Of a DNA stretch of 57,002 nucleotides, positions 12,301 to 25,907 are shown piece by piece (positions within the stretch are counted from its first letter, which is position 1; the number at the start of each line of letters is the position of its first letter). A program made the position numbers and the translations under genes. Source of the DNA: Ophiosphaerella korrae (taxonomy: Eukaryota > Ascomycota > Dothideomycetes > Pleosporales > Phaeosphaeriaceae); the NCBI GenBank assembly GCA_028456385.1, contig JALNQF010000262.1, positions 1-57,002 on the forward strand, in the 5' to 3' direction. The notes below the pieces were generated by a model. It worked only from the letters and a program-made list of their open reading frames with translations. It did not search any database and was not told where the DNA came from.

Positions 12301-15270
12301 AATATAGAATCTTACTTATAGCACTATTACTTACTTAAATATCCTTTTTATAAAGGAAAAAATTATTAAAATAGGTATATATAATATATATACTATAACT
12401 TCGCTAATATACTCTAGTAAACTAGGAAAATTATACTAAGAGGTTTTTAGAGAATAATTTTAAAGACGTTAAAGCTCTTAGCTAAGTAATAAAATAGATT
12501 ATAGAAATAAAAATAGATAATAGAAGACTTAGGCTTTAGTAGCTATTTAATTAGTTATAATAGGCTATTAACTTCTTATCTTTTATAATAACTATATCTC
12601 TAAACAAACTAGTAAAAGTAAGTTATAACTCTCTTATAATATTTATAGAACTAACTATATAGTATCTATTTCTTAAAAATTTACTATAGCGCTATAAACT
12701 AGTTTAGTTAATTTCTTTAGCTTAACGCTTAGCTTCCTAGTTTTATAGTATAGCTACTACAAATAAGAATTTAAAGATAATATAAATATCTACTAATATA
12801 TACTACTATAGTTAGCTTAGAAAGGGACTAGAAGATAGCTAGGTTTTAAGCTAAGGATAGCCTAGTCCTAAGCTATAAATCTCGAAGCCTTATAAGATTA
12901 TACTATCTAGTTAAGTGTTAGCCCTAGCTTTTATAGCTAAGTATAGACTATAACTCTTTCTAACTTTAGAATTACTATTATATCTTAATAAACAATATAA
13001 TTTATCTACTCTCTATCTATTATTTTAAGTAATCTATATTTTACTTCTTTAAAAAATATTTATTTTTAACTTATTATAGTTACCTTTAATTAAGCTATAC
13101 TTTTTATTAGAGAGAGGTTACGTAAAGTACTTATAATTAGCCTCTAAATAATAAATCGATTAACTCTAGTCTCTATAGCCTAGTACTATTAGGTCCTTTA
13201 AATATAGCGTATATAGTTCTACTAGACTATAATATTTAGGTTTAAGATTAGAGTTAGTATTATTATCTAGAACTATTCTTTACTCTAATTTACTAGTATT
13301 AGATATAGTCTATTTACTCTTTATATTTAGAGCTTTATAGAGTTAAATTTAAATAGAAAACTATAGAAAAAGGTTTTTACCTAGAGTCTAGAGCCTAGAT
13401 TTAAGCTAATTACAAGCTTATTTCTTAGGCTAGGTTTAGTAAATAGCTTAGTTTTAGGCTAATTTCGAGGTAAAGACAATAGGAGAGATTTATATCTATT
13501 AACTACAGCTCCTAGAATTATAAAGATAGTTAATTTTATTATAAATAAGGATATCTAGCGTTTCTAGCTAGTGTAGCCTTTCTATAAGGTATCCTAGATC
13601 TAGGCTAACTTAAGTAGAGAGAGACTAAAATATTATTAACTTTATATTAAGGTAGTATAGCTATACTTAGAATTAGACTATAGATAATTCTTTATTTAAA
13701 CCTCTTTTTTTTTTCTATTCCTTTCTTCTTACTTATCTTAAAAACGCTTTAAGGACAATATTACGCTAAATCCTTAATATAATTAAACTACGTAAAGTAT
13801 CTCCTATATACGTCTATATAGTAAACGTTAGTAGTAGTAGTAATTTTAAGTATAATCCTAATACTATATTTACTAGTATTAGTAATATTATTATATTTAA
13901 GTTTTACTACTTAAATTATTCTATTATTTATAGAGAGTATACAAGGTTTAGTATATATAAAGACTTAGGCTATAATCTATATATTCTATATAAGCTAATC
14001 TACTTAGGTAGTTAAGAGTTTTATTTAAAAAATATCCTTACTTAGTATAGTAATAGAAGTATACGTTGTAAGAGTATCTACTTAGAAATCTAAAGCTAAT
14101 AATTATTAGGATCTTACTTTTAGTATTATTATTAATAATACTTTACTAATATAGCTTTACTATATAGTACTATAGTCTTACTATTCTAATAGTATAGTTA
14201 GCGTAATAAATCCTTTAAATAGAACCTCTATTAATATATAAAGGTAAGCTACTTAGACTACGTCTTTTTAGCTCTCTCTAGAGGAGCTATAGCTAATTAA
14301 AAGTTTATCTACTTTAGGGAGCACTATTAAGCTAGTTAGTTACTACTTTTCTAGTAGTGTAATTACTAGAATTGTTATTAGAGTTACAATATTTATTAGA
14401 ATAATTACTATAGCGCTCTACTCTATACTTTAGCGAAGAGTAAGTAAATAGGAATATAATCTACTTAATCTAAATTCTATTTATTCTTTTACTTAGAGTA
14501 AATCTAAAAGCTTAGGAATACTATCCTATTCTAGTCTTTACGCACTTTTACTTCCTTCTACTATAGATTAATTTAGTTCTATTTTTCTAGTTTCTCTCTA
14601 GTAAGATATATTTTAAATACAAAAAAGACTATAAATATAAGAAAGACTATAAATACAAGAAAAACTATAAATATAAGAAAGATTTAAGCTTTATAATAGA
14701 AATTTAAGTAGTAGATTTCTTTAATAGTAATATACTAGATTTATAGTAACTATAATAGCTTATAAGCCTATAGAATAAATATATCTATACTCTAATAGTG
14801 TTATATACTCTTTTATATATCTTATACTAATTTTATAATTTATTATATACTATATCTAATTTTTCTCTTTCTTTTTATCTATTAGATATAATTGTATAAT
14901 TTTCTTAGACTATAGCCTAACGTATATCTTCTAATAGAATAACTATTATAATAGAATAAAAGAGAGGTACTTAGACTTTTTATTAATAGATTATCTACCT
15001 ATATTTTAATTATTATAAAAATTTAACTTAAATATATATCTTAGTAACTCCTAAAGCCCTTTAACAATATAGATTTAAAAACTACGCTTATATAGACATA
15101 TACTTATCTAATCTATAAAGAATATATCTTCTTAGTAGATACGAACTTATTTAATATAGATCTACTATTATTATTTCTATCTATTGCAACTAATTAAGGA
15201 CCTTAATATTAGTCTAAGAATCTAATAGAAACGCTTACAAGCCTATAATTAGCTATTACTCGCGCTATAT
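3343..15270. repeat. Unassigned RIP-mutated repetitive DNA, about 12 kb
   Basis: I could not identify the element or elements here. The stretch 3343-3720 is slightly less mutated than the rest. From about 4.5 to 8.5 kb, and again from about 13.6 to 14.75 kb, one plus-strand frame reads as a coherent protein if TAG/TAA are read as former Gln codons. I recognise no domain, and no reverse-transcriptase or DDE motif was found. No LTR of either family found elsewhere in the window was seen inside it. It could be the interior of a large retroelement or DNA transposon. Confidence 0.5.
14621..14681 (+). repeat. 18-bp tandem repeat, 3.4 copies
   Basis: Units at 14621-14638, 14639-14656 and 14657-14674, plus a 7-base partial copy. 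The consensus is AAGAAAGACTATAAATAT with two or three transitions. Because 18 is a multiple of three, it would encode a hexapeptide repeat (roughly LQIQER once stops are read as Gln) in the coherent frame of the surrounding repeat DNA. Confidence 0.85.
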
Positions 15271-17604
15271 ACTACTTTGCTTGCGCTTAGTAGTACTACT
15301 AAGCTTAATAGGCTAACTTTATAGAATTAAATATTAATCTACTCTACTACTACTACTATACCTTGTAATTACTATTAAATTAAGGAAGATATTTAGGCTA
15401 CTATTACAAGTCTTTTCTTATATAAAATTCCTAATATTTCTAAGCTTACGCGTAAATTTAATATACTCTACAAGGGGCGCGTCTTAAAAGACAAGCAACG
15501 CGTAGAGAGTAGCTATCTACTAACTAACGTATAATAGATACCTAAATATTAGCTCTAGAGCTATATATTGCCCGCCTTAATACTATTAAGTAGCCTCTTT
15601 TTATACCCTAGCTACGCGTAGCTATAGAGTCTATCTAAAGCCTTACTATACTTAAGCTAGAATATACTTTACTTATAAGCCTTAGATAAGACTTCTTTAT
15701 ATACTTTATAGATATCTACTTATAGTTCTTTAAAGCTAAGTAGAAACTATAAGAGAAAGACTAAGTCTTTATAGAAGAGAGAAATATCTATACTTAGTAC
15801 TTTACTTTACTCTAAGATATAATAGAGTAGCTAGCTATCTATAAAGAAGACGTCTAGAATATTAGTAAATATAGCTTTAGGATTAGGATTAAAAGAGAGT
15901 AAGAAGTAATAACTCTAGAGATATACAAAGTAGCTAAATCTCTATCTAAAATAAATAGAGATTTTATTACTAGAGTAAAGGTAATTAGTACTAGAAGAAA
16001 GATAATTCTATTACTTGCTATCTTGCGTAAGGCTAGGATTCTTTACTCCTACGTCTCTTAAGAGCTAGATCTTAACTTATTAAAACTTTTTAGTATCTCT
16101 AAGAGTAAGTATTCTAATAATAAATTAGCTCTTAAGTACTTAAAGTACTTTAACAAGTAGAAGGTAAAGTAACAAGTTAGTAAATAAAGACTTCTTATCT
16201 TTAATAGCTATAGATTATATATAATATATAAGTTTATTACTTACTACTTTAAGAACTTTATCTAGCTATTTACACTTCTTCTCTATACGTTATAGAACCT
16301 ATAGCCTCTTAATATAGTTATCTTTTAACTTTATAAATACTATTATAAGGCGTAAGTAGAGTAATATATTAGACTTAGAGGGTATAACTTTAATAAGATA
16401 AAGATCCTCTATACTATTAAAACACTACGTAAAAACGCCTTTAAGACTTCTACTATTATCTTTACCTTTAAATAGAGTAGTATCTAGCCTCTTAATACTT
16501 AAGTTATACTTACAAAGTTACGTATAATAGATAGGCTTATTACTCTACCTATAGATAAACTTTTATACCTAACTACTCTATAGATACCTATTACTACTAT
16601 AGAGATTATTAAATTTACCTATTACTATCTCTAAGGTATTAATCTATTTACTAGAAATAATAGCTTACTTAAATACTAGGGTTATAAAGCTTACTAAGAG
16701 TACTATTATAGTATTAGCTATATATAAAAGATAAGCTTAAGAACTCTATAAGTTAATAGTAGTATTATAATACTATAACAAGAGATAGATCTAAGATAAG
16801 CGCGTTATATTATAGCTATAATAAGAGAAAGCTAATTAGAGCTAATTAGCCCTACTATAGATAACAATAGTATATACAACCTATAGAGTAATAAACTTAA
16901 CTAGGAAACTAACTATAATAGGGATACGTAATAAATTTGCAATTTACAATCTTAGTAAATATAAAGTATAAAGCTAAATACGTAATAAATTTATAATTCG
17001 CGATCTTAGTAAATACAAAGTATAAAGCTAGCTAAGAAATATAAGTATATAGTTAGTAGTAATACGTATTATTAGGATAGTATTAGTAATTTAATCTAAT
17101 AACTATAGAACGCTAATACAAGATAATCGTAAGATATCTTCTATTGTTTATAGTTATTGTAGATTAATATACAAACTTCTAATATTATCTTCTAATCTAC
17201 TAACCTCCCCTCTATATAGAGAGGTTACTTGTAGTTAATAATAGGCGTCCCCGTAACACGTTATTTAATTAGGTAGAATAGTTACTATTAAAAACGTATA
17301 ACTATAAGTCGCTAAACGTACTATAGTAGACAAGAAAAAAGAAGTTATTTATAAGTTAGCTTATAAAATAGCTGTACTTATAGCTTAAAAGAAGGCTAGC
17401 CTATCTAGATCTACTTTAACACGATAAGAAAATACAATACTATAACCTCTAACTATCTTATAACTATCTTTAATCTTAAAATTATCTAAAATATTATATA
17501 GTAAGTATACCTATACCTATTTAGGTAACTAGAGTTATATTTAGCCTATTAAGCTTAGAATAGCTATTAAGCTTAGTAGTACTACTAAGTATAAGTAAAG
17601 TAGT
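15271..17604 (+). mobile_element. Fot1/pogo-type DNA transposon, RIP-mutated, split by a solo LTR
   Basis: Inverted terminal arms of about 50 bp bracket the element. The left arm starts CTACTTTGCTTGCGC near 15272; the right arm is its complement, ending near 17604. Between them the plus strand reads as a DDE_1 transposase. A Tc5-type HTH region lies near 15.4-15.7 kb. The core signature RLLIFNSY lies near 16.18 kb, where the family has D-G-H in place of N-S-Y. The LQPLN motif follows near 16.3 kb, and a C-terminal part resumes after 17263. Without the 451-bp LTR and its duplication the element is about 1.88 kb, the usual size for Fot1-type elements. In-frame TAG/TAA codons make it dead. A clear TA duplication is not visible. 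Confidence 0.8.
16808..17258 (+). repeat. Solo gypsy LTR, 451 bp, TSD CGTTA
   Basis: It begins TATTATAG (mutated TGTTATAG) and ends CCCGTAACA. The pentamer CGTTA flanks both sides, at 16803-16807 and 17259-17263. Both ends match the gypsy LTRs at 31688-32116, 48494-48932 and 56090-56528. Its middle carries a private 54-bp tandem duplication (16925-16978 and 16979-17032). It interrupts the Fot1-like transposase. Confidence 0.88.
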
Positions 17605-19540
17605 GCGTAGCGTAAGTAGCTCTTATTTTTACCTAGGTAATAAGCTTAGATAGGCTACTTTTAGTAAAGTAGTTAGAGAAGTAATCTAAAACCTTATAGA
17701 GGCTTATACTACTAATAATAGCTATACTATAATAGAATACGCCTTCTACTATAGTAAGCTTATAACGTTTTATTTTTTTTAGTTTCTTAACTCGAGCCTT
17801 ATATATACAAAGCTTATAACAAGATATTAGTATTATATAAATAAATTATATATAGTAGTTATAGAGAAATATAAGTAGAAACTAAAGGTAATATACGCGT
17901 ATTATCTAGTTTAGTAAGATAGATAGCCTAAGTATTAACTTAATAAATATAATTGCGTTTATATACAACTACTTAGTAACTAAGTAAACTAATTTTAGTA
18001 GTAGTTAGTAATCGCCTTAATTAGCTAGCTTTAATTAAAAGTACTAATAGGAGTTAATACTCTATATAAATTAATTACTACTTATAGCCTTATAGCTAAC
18101 TATATATCTAAAGTAATACTACTTAAGTCTAAAGCCTAGTAGAATACACTTAATAGGATATAATAGTAGTATATATATTATAGTTTTTACTATAAAGATA
18201 AGCTATTATAAATTTAGTAGTAAGGTGTTAATACCTATATAATTTTTATATAGGTATAGTATTAGAGATAAAGAAGTAGCTTTAGTATTAAATCTTAGCT
18301 AAATATTATAAAATTTAAGTAGTATACTAGTAGTCCTTAGCTTAAAAGTTAAAGTACTTATTTTTATTCTAGTATAGTAGTTATTCTATTATAAGTAGAT
18401 AGATATTAGTTACTTTTAAATCTTTAGTTTAAGTAGAGTAGTCTAGATCTAAGCTAGTTAAGTAGCGTATATCTAGGTTAACTAAGTAAGAAAATATATT
18501 TAGGAGATATACTAAATAATACTATAGTAGCACTAACTTAAATCTTCCTAAATATTAATACTATAATAAATAAATATAAGTAGCTAAACTATAGTATTAT
18601 AATTATATTAATACTTACTTCTATTAGTTATATTATACTAGTACTATAGGCCTTATATAAAGAGGCTAATATTAAAGTAGGAATTATAACTATATAGGTA
18701 AAGCTATTATTATTACTTTTAGCCTACTACTAATTTATTTAGTTTAATCTTACTAGTATAACCCTATATATTTACCTATAGTAGAAATAAAATCTTTTCT
18801 AGTCTTTTAAAACTAAAGTAGAGAGCGCTACTAATACTATTATAATAGTAGCTCTAAGTATAATTAGTTAAGCTTAAAGTACTATAGATATAATTGTAAC
18901 TATACTTCTTAGTATAGTTAAAGTACTAATACTTTAGAACTATTCTATTAGTATATTAGAACCTTAAAACTAGTAAGAGTAATAAAGGTAAGTAAGCTTT
19001 TATAAAATAGGTAAAGTAAATAAATAAGTTAGTTACTTAACTTAATTAATAGTTCGCTCTTATTAGAGTATTATAAGGTATATAAGTATTAATAGGTAGA
19101 AAAGAATCTAATTAAAGTATTAGTTATAATACTCTATTTAGATAAGAGGAGTTTAAGAGATTAAATACAATAGTCTATAGAGGCCTATTAATATTCCTAT
19201 ATACTTACTATTTAGTATTTATTCTAGAGCGCTTACTCTAAAGCGTTTACTCCTAAGCGCTTATTCTAGAGCGTTTACTACTAAATAGTTATATATTCTA
19301 CTACGCTATATTACTTAGTCTAATTACGTGTAATATAATAGCTTACCTACTACTTAGTATTATAATACTATTCCCCTTTCTTACGCTAAGTCTATCCTTA
19401 GGCTTAAGCCTTCTATTAGCCTAGTTTAGCTTATAAGTAGTTTACCCTACCTTCTAGTTAAAACCTATCTTACTATAATATTACTTCTCTCTTAGTTTTA
19501 TAGACTTTATCTCTTATTAGAAATCTTTACTATAAACTAT
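17605..19540. repeat. Unassigned RIP-mutated repeat DNA
   Basis: Same CA/TG-depleted composition as the rest of the block. I see no recognisable domain, LTR or inverted terminal repeat. A short run of imperfect direct repeats around GCGYTTACTC lies near 19.23-19.28 kb. The right edge is the copia LTR at 19541. Confidence 0.5.
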
Positions 19541-19705
19541 TATTATAAGTTAGAGCGTCGCTCTATATAATTTAGGTAAGCCTATAGTAGTAAGTAAGCT
19601 ATATAAGCTATTTAAGCTACTCTACTATATATAAGTAGCCTAGCTTAGATAGCTCTTTAATTAATAATTATCTCCTACTTATTCTTAAGCTCGCATCTTG
19701 TAATA
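19541..19705 (+). repeat. Copia 5' LTR
   Basis: 165 bp, starting TATTATAAGTTAG and ending CTTGTAATA. It aligns end to end with the other three LTR copies. TG and CA termini are mutated to TA, as expected for RIP. Confidence 0.88.
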
Positions 19706-22700
19706 GTTATAAGCCTAGCGCTAAAAATTACTTAATAGTTCTATCCTATATACTATAGTAAGAGATCGCGAGCTTAGTATACTTTTATCCTATCTTATCT
19801 TATCTTATATATTACTTAAACGCTTATAATATCTTATAGTAAGATTACTCTACTTAATAAAGGTACTACCTTACTTAACAAGCGCTTATAATAGCTAGTA
19901 TAGTTTATATAACTCTATTATAATACTCTTAAGCTAGGTATCTAGTAGCTAGTTAATCTAGAAGCTAATAACGTCCCTAATATCTACACTAATAAACTAG
20001 TTTAACTTAAACTAAAGAGCCTAGTAATAGTAGAAGAAGTAGCTACCTATAAGCTTGTAATAGAGAAATACTAGGCTATAAAAGATACCTAGGTATCGCG
20101 AATAGTACGCCTTAGAGCTCTAAGCGCCTAGGTAAATACTATAGTTAATCTAAGTTATCTAGTAATAGCTAAGATAACTCTACTCGCGAATAATAAAGCT
20201 ACATTACAAGAGCTCGTCTAAACACTAAAGAGCCTACTAGCCCTATCTAACACTAGTACTAGTAATCTTATTTAAGCTTAATACTAAGCCTATCTATAGA
20301 AGGCTTACTAAGGATAACAATTACTAGAGCTCTAGTATAATAAGTAGCTACGCCTATATTAGCGTGTAATTGCGTACAATATTATAGAGGTAATAGGCGA
20401 GCTCGTAGTGTAAGATTTCCTAGAGGCGTTAACACTAAAGCTAGCTCTAGACTAGGCTTAGATAATAAGCTAATTAGTAATCTAGAGCTTAGTCCTTAGC
20501 TTAAAGGCACTTACGCTAGAGTAAATTAGTAGTATCTACTTAGCTCTATTATAGGAGTACAAGCTCTAAACTACTAATTAAGGAGCTAGCGTATTTACAA
20601 CGTTTAGTAGATCTAAGCTAAGCTTAAGCTTAAGTACTAACTTAAAATACAACTACCTATATAGCTAAGCTTACTACTAGAAGCTATAAGATTATAGATA
20701 GGTATAAGCAGCGCTTACTAGTAATCTATTTAAAATAGACGATAACAGAAAGGTAAAAATATAGGCTCGTTTAGATAAGCTGCGCTTTATAGTAGTTAAA
20801 ACCTTAGTAACTTAAAAGTAGGCTAGTTCCTTATAGGAACTAGTTAAAGCTAGCTTAGAGTTAGTTAAATTAAAGGCTCTAGTCTACCTAGGCTAGCTAA
20901 ACGCAGTACTTATCAACCTAGGTATACTTATCGACTTAGGCAAACTTATTAAGCTAGCACCTAGAGCCTACTTAACGCTAGATTTTAACACTTACCTACT
21001 CTCTAAGAGTACTATACTCGACAATAGAGCTACTCTCTACTTAGTTAACTTAATAAGTCTTATAGAACTAGGCTCCTTTATAAGAGTAAAAGGCGTAAGC
21101 TACGTAGAAGTAGGTATATAAGCGTTTCTAATACTTAGTAAAGGTACTTAAGTCTTTAAGAACGCTCTAAATAGAGCTTGTAGTAAGTGTATAGAGAATC
21201 TTATACTTTATAAAGTAGTAGTAGTTAAAGGATTTTATATTAATATAGTATCTAAAGCTTAATTATAGTAAGCTAGAGCCTAGTATTAAGGTTTTAACGT
21301 AACTCTAAGAGTAGGAACGCTAGTAGAGAGTATTATACTAGCGACGCTAATACGTAAATATAATCTTACTTTTATTAAATACAAGCCTATTACGTTTTAT
21401 CTAACTATTATAAGCGTAACTTAAGGTAATTAAGTTAATTAACAGCTTAACTTATAGCGTATAACGCCTAGAAGCGACTTAGAAGAGCTCTAGTACGCTA
21501 GAGCTAGTTATCTTAGACTAGAAGTACTACGAGCGCTAGTAACAAGCGCAAGAAACGTACGTATTAATAGGATAGCGCGCATTAAGTACAAGTATTGCTT
21601 AATAGCTTACGCTAAGTAAGTTATCTTAAGGTAGCCTAGAGAGAGAGCCTTGCGCCTATACTAGCGAGTAGCGTAAGACCTATTTAATATACCTACTAGC
21701 TACTTTAGAGAGGTTTAGACTATACTACTTAAGTACAAGTATAGTAGTAAGCTCTATACCTACTTATTACAAGGTAAAACGCTCTAAAAGATAATAAGAG
21801 TATTTAAAAGCTTTATAAAGCTACTACTAACGTACTATAAGATCTATACGTACGTACTTTAGTAAGATAATAAAGTAGTAACGCTCCTATAGAGAGGTAA
21901 GACGCGCTTCTAGATTTAGGCTAAATAAGAAAAGATTACAATTAAGAGCTCTCTAGTATATACGCACGAGCTAAATAGAGGAGCTAAGAGAGCTAGTTAA
22001 GAAATAATAACAAAAGTAATTAAGATAAGGATAAGTGCTAACCTACTAGAAAGGCTCTAGCTAGAGATAGTAGAGGTAGCTACGTAGCTATATAATATAA
22101 GCCTAAGCTACGCTTATAATATATAAGCTCCTAATATAGTACTTAATAGCTAGTTTAGATAGTACTTTAGATACTATTAGCCTAAGTAAGTAAGAGCTAC
22201 TATAGCAGACCTTTAGCTAGATTAGAGTAGAGTATACGCCTATAGCTACTGCGTATATCTACTTAATAAGGAGCAAGTAGCTAGGCGTAATAAGAGAGGC
22301 TTTAAAATAAGCCCTTAGGGCTATATTAAATATCTAGTAGGATATAGAGTATCTAATATATATAGGATATAGGTCCTAGAATTAGATTAGGTAATTATAA
22401 CGCGCAATATAATATTTAATAAGTAGTTCTTCTATAACAAGAGGAGTAAAGCTTATTAAGAGCTTCTAAAGCTAGAGATTTAAAAACTTGTTAACGTGTT
22501 ATATAAAGACGTAACGCGTAATATAAAAGAGACCTAGGATAATATATATAACTAGCTCTGCGAAGTAGGTTAAATCCTAGAAAGCTACTAGTAAGGCGAG
22601 TACCTAGAGTAGAATCTAGGGGGTAGAGCTATACGTAATACTAAAAGCTAGGCTAGCTAGCTAGCTATCTTAGTAGCCTTCGAACTCTAGAGTAAATACC

Positions 22701-25700
22701 TAAACCTAGAAGAGTTTAGTATATAGGTACTAATATTAATTATAGAAATTAATATAGCAAAGTATCTAAAAGCTCCTAGGAATTACAATTAACTAGAGAA
22801 GCGAGCACCTTAGAGTAGCTAATAGATAAGAGTTTGAATTAAACTACTACTTATTAAACTACCTCTTCTCGAGTAGCTATAGCTTCTATAGCTCTAAATA
22901 ATATAGTTAGAGCTTATTAGTAGTGTACACGCTAGTAATAGCTAGCGCTAACGCGATTAAGCTAAAGACTCTAAAATAACAAGCTAGATAATAGCGCTAA
23001 AAGCTCGAGCGCTTACTTATTATTATATAAACCTAAGTAGAGCAAATAGAGTAGTATACTAGACGAGCTACTCTTACAAGTACTAATAGACTATAACCTA
23101 AATATAGAGCTTACTATAGTAAACACTATAATCGTAGTAGCTACTTAGCTTAAGCTATAACTACAAGCTTATCTATATCGAGATAAGCTCCTACTACTAC
23201 TACAAAATTAGAAGTACCTATATATATACTTGTATAGGTAGCTCTTTAAACAAGTAGCTTAGAAAGAGATCGATACACTACTAGTAGCTAGTACTTAAGA
23301 AGAGATAGAGCGCTTATAATTAAGTAATTAGCTACTACCTCTAAAGTAGGTTTTTATATATAAACTTAACTAAGATAGCTACTTTCTTAAGTATAAAGCT
23401 TAGATTGTAGTACGCGGAGACCTCTAAATAATTAATTTAATACAATTAACTTACGCTACTACGTTAGCAGCGCGCTCGTTTTAAACCGCAATAGCGATTA
23501 TAGCTAAGTTTAACCTAGAAGTAGCTTAGTATAACGTTATTAGAGCTTTCTTCTACGTATATAGAGATTATTAACTAGTAGTTATCTATAAGCTCCTAGA
23601 TAGGTTTAAAGTAGCTAGTAAGTACGTTAAGCTTAATTAAGCGCTATATAGCCTTAAAGACTTACTACTCCTCTAGTATAAGGAGCTCTTAAGAACGCTT
23701 AAATAAGCTAGTCTTATAGTCTTAAATAAAGAGCTATACTTATTCTATAATAAAGAGCGTAATATACTCTTTCTCTTTTATATTAACGATATATTAGTAA
23801 TATATTACAAAATCTACTAATTAGAAGCTCGCTAAATTGTTAAGAGAATTAAACGAGCCTATAATATAGAAGACAAAGGCTTAGTAAGCTAGTTCCTAGG
23901 CGTACGAGTAATATAGAGTTAGCTAGATAAGACTATTACGCTCGTCTACAATAAGTATATTAATAAGATAGTAAAAAAGTTTAATCTCGTAAGCTCTACA
24001 AGCTTTCTAGTAACTCTATTACTAGTAGAAGAGCTATAGCTAAGTAAAGGAGAGGCCTTAAAGTGTAAAATTAAGGACTACTAGGAGTAAGTAGGATCTA
24101 TCTTATATATAGTAATAATAGTACAACTAGACGTTGTATTTATAGCTACTAAGCTCTTTTAATATCTTATAAATCTAAGCTAAAAGTATCTCGAAGTAGT
24201 AAACTAAGCTATTATTTACCTATATAGAACTTAGCACCTATTAGTCTAGTATAGCAAGTAGTAAGATAGTAAGTAGTAAGGCACTAAGCTACTTATATGT
24301 AGAGACGCGTTATTTACTAATAATCTAGTAACACGCTACTTATCTTATAGCTATATTGTAATACTCTTTAGTAGAGTAGTAATATAGAAGGTAGCGCGAT
24401 AAGCTATAGTAACTACCTCTACTACTAAAGCTAAGCTACTTACGCTTAAGCACGTAAGTAAAAAGGTAATAGTACTAAAAAGGCTCTTTTAAAAGCTTAT
24501 ATTAGACCTAGGAGCTACTTAGATAATCTTCTACGATAATTAGTAAATAATTAGACTTGTTATAGGTAAAAATAAGAGAGTAATAACTTACTTACGTTAC
24601 GTAGATATATAGAATATATAGCTAAGACAAGAGTATACTAGAGGCTTATTTTAAGTCTCTTATATACTAATAAGCGAGATACTAGTAGATAGCCTAACTA
24701 AGCACTTCCTAGAGTAGTAGTTTAAGAGATTTAAAGCTTACCTTAACCTTAAGGATATATAAGCTAAGCTTAAGTTACAAGAATTATAAAAGTAGAGTAT
24801 AGAGCTATAAAGAAGTCTTTAAATTAAAGTACTAAAGTGTAGAGCTAAAGCTTAGAGCTTAGCTTAAAATAAGGTATCTATTTAAAATATAAAATTAATA
24901 AACTTATTAAAAAGTACTCTTACGCGTAAATAACGCGTAAAAGCCTCCTTAGCTTAAGCGTCCCTAGCTAGTAGAGTAGTAATAGCCCCTATTATAAAGG
25001 TAGCGTTAGCAAGTGTAGTAGTAGTAAGGTTTTAAGTAGAAGTAAGAGTAGGAGTAGGCGTAGGTATAAGCGTAGGCTAAGGTAGAGGTAGAGGTAGGGG
25101 TAGTAGAAGAGTCTAAGGACCTAGAGTCTTTTCTATAACCTTACTAAGTAGTATATAGAAAGTCTTTTAGAGAGCCTTAAGCTCTTTTTCTAGAGCCTTA
25201 TAGGCCTAGGTAGTAACAAGAGTAATAGTAGCGCAGCGAGCAATCTTAGAGCTATAATACAAGTTAGTTAACTAATATTAAATTAAAGAGCTAGAGTAGT
25301 TTTTTAAATTAACTTACATAGGAACGTAGCTATAGCTACTAGTAGTATAGCGTATATAACGCTAAACTTTCTCTCTAAAGAAGTTATACTAGCTCCTATT
25401 AGAGTAGCCTACTAACGCGCTATAAGCGTAGTAGAAGTAGGGCTCTTTATAGAGAGTACTTACAACCCTCTTAGGAGAGGAGGTATAAGAGAGTAGGGGT
25501 AAGAGCGTCTGTAGTACTAGAGTCTTTTTAGTATACTTCTTTTTCTTCTTAGTAGTAGTAGTAGTAGTAGTAGCAGCTTTAGAAGTAGTGTAGAAGTAAG
25601 ATATACAAGCACAAGTAGCTTTCTTAGCTTTACTCTACAAGAACAAGTTAGTATAACAATTACTAATATAAAAAGTAAGCTTTAAAAGCTTTAAAAATAG

Positions 25701-25907
25701 TAACTTATAATAGCTATAATAATAGTTACTAAAGAGTTTACAAGGCTAAGAAAACTCTAAATATACTACGCGTAGCGTACAAGCGCTTAGTACCTACGCA
25801 CGAGCCTAAAATAAATAGAATCGCAGGTAAAGGTATTTTTAACTAAGTTTAGATAACTACTACAAAACTTATTAAATAGCTCTACTACGCAGCTTACCTA
25901 GGGGGTG

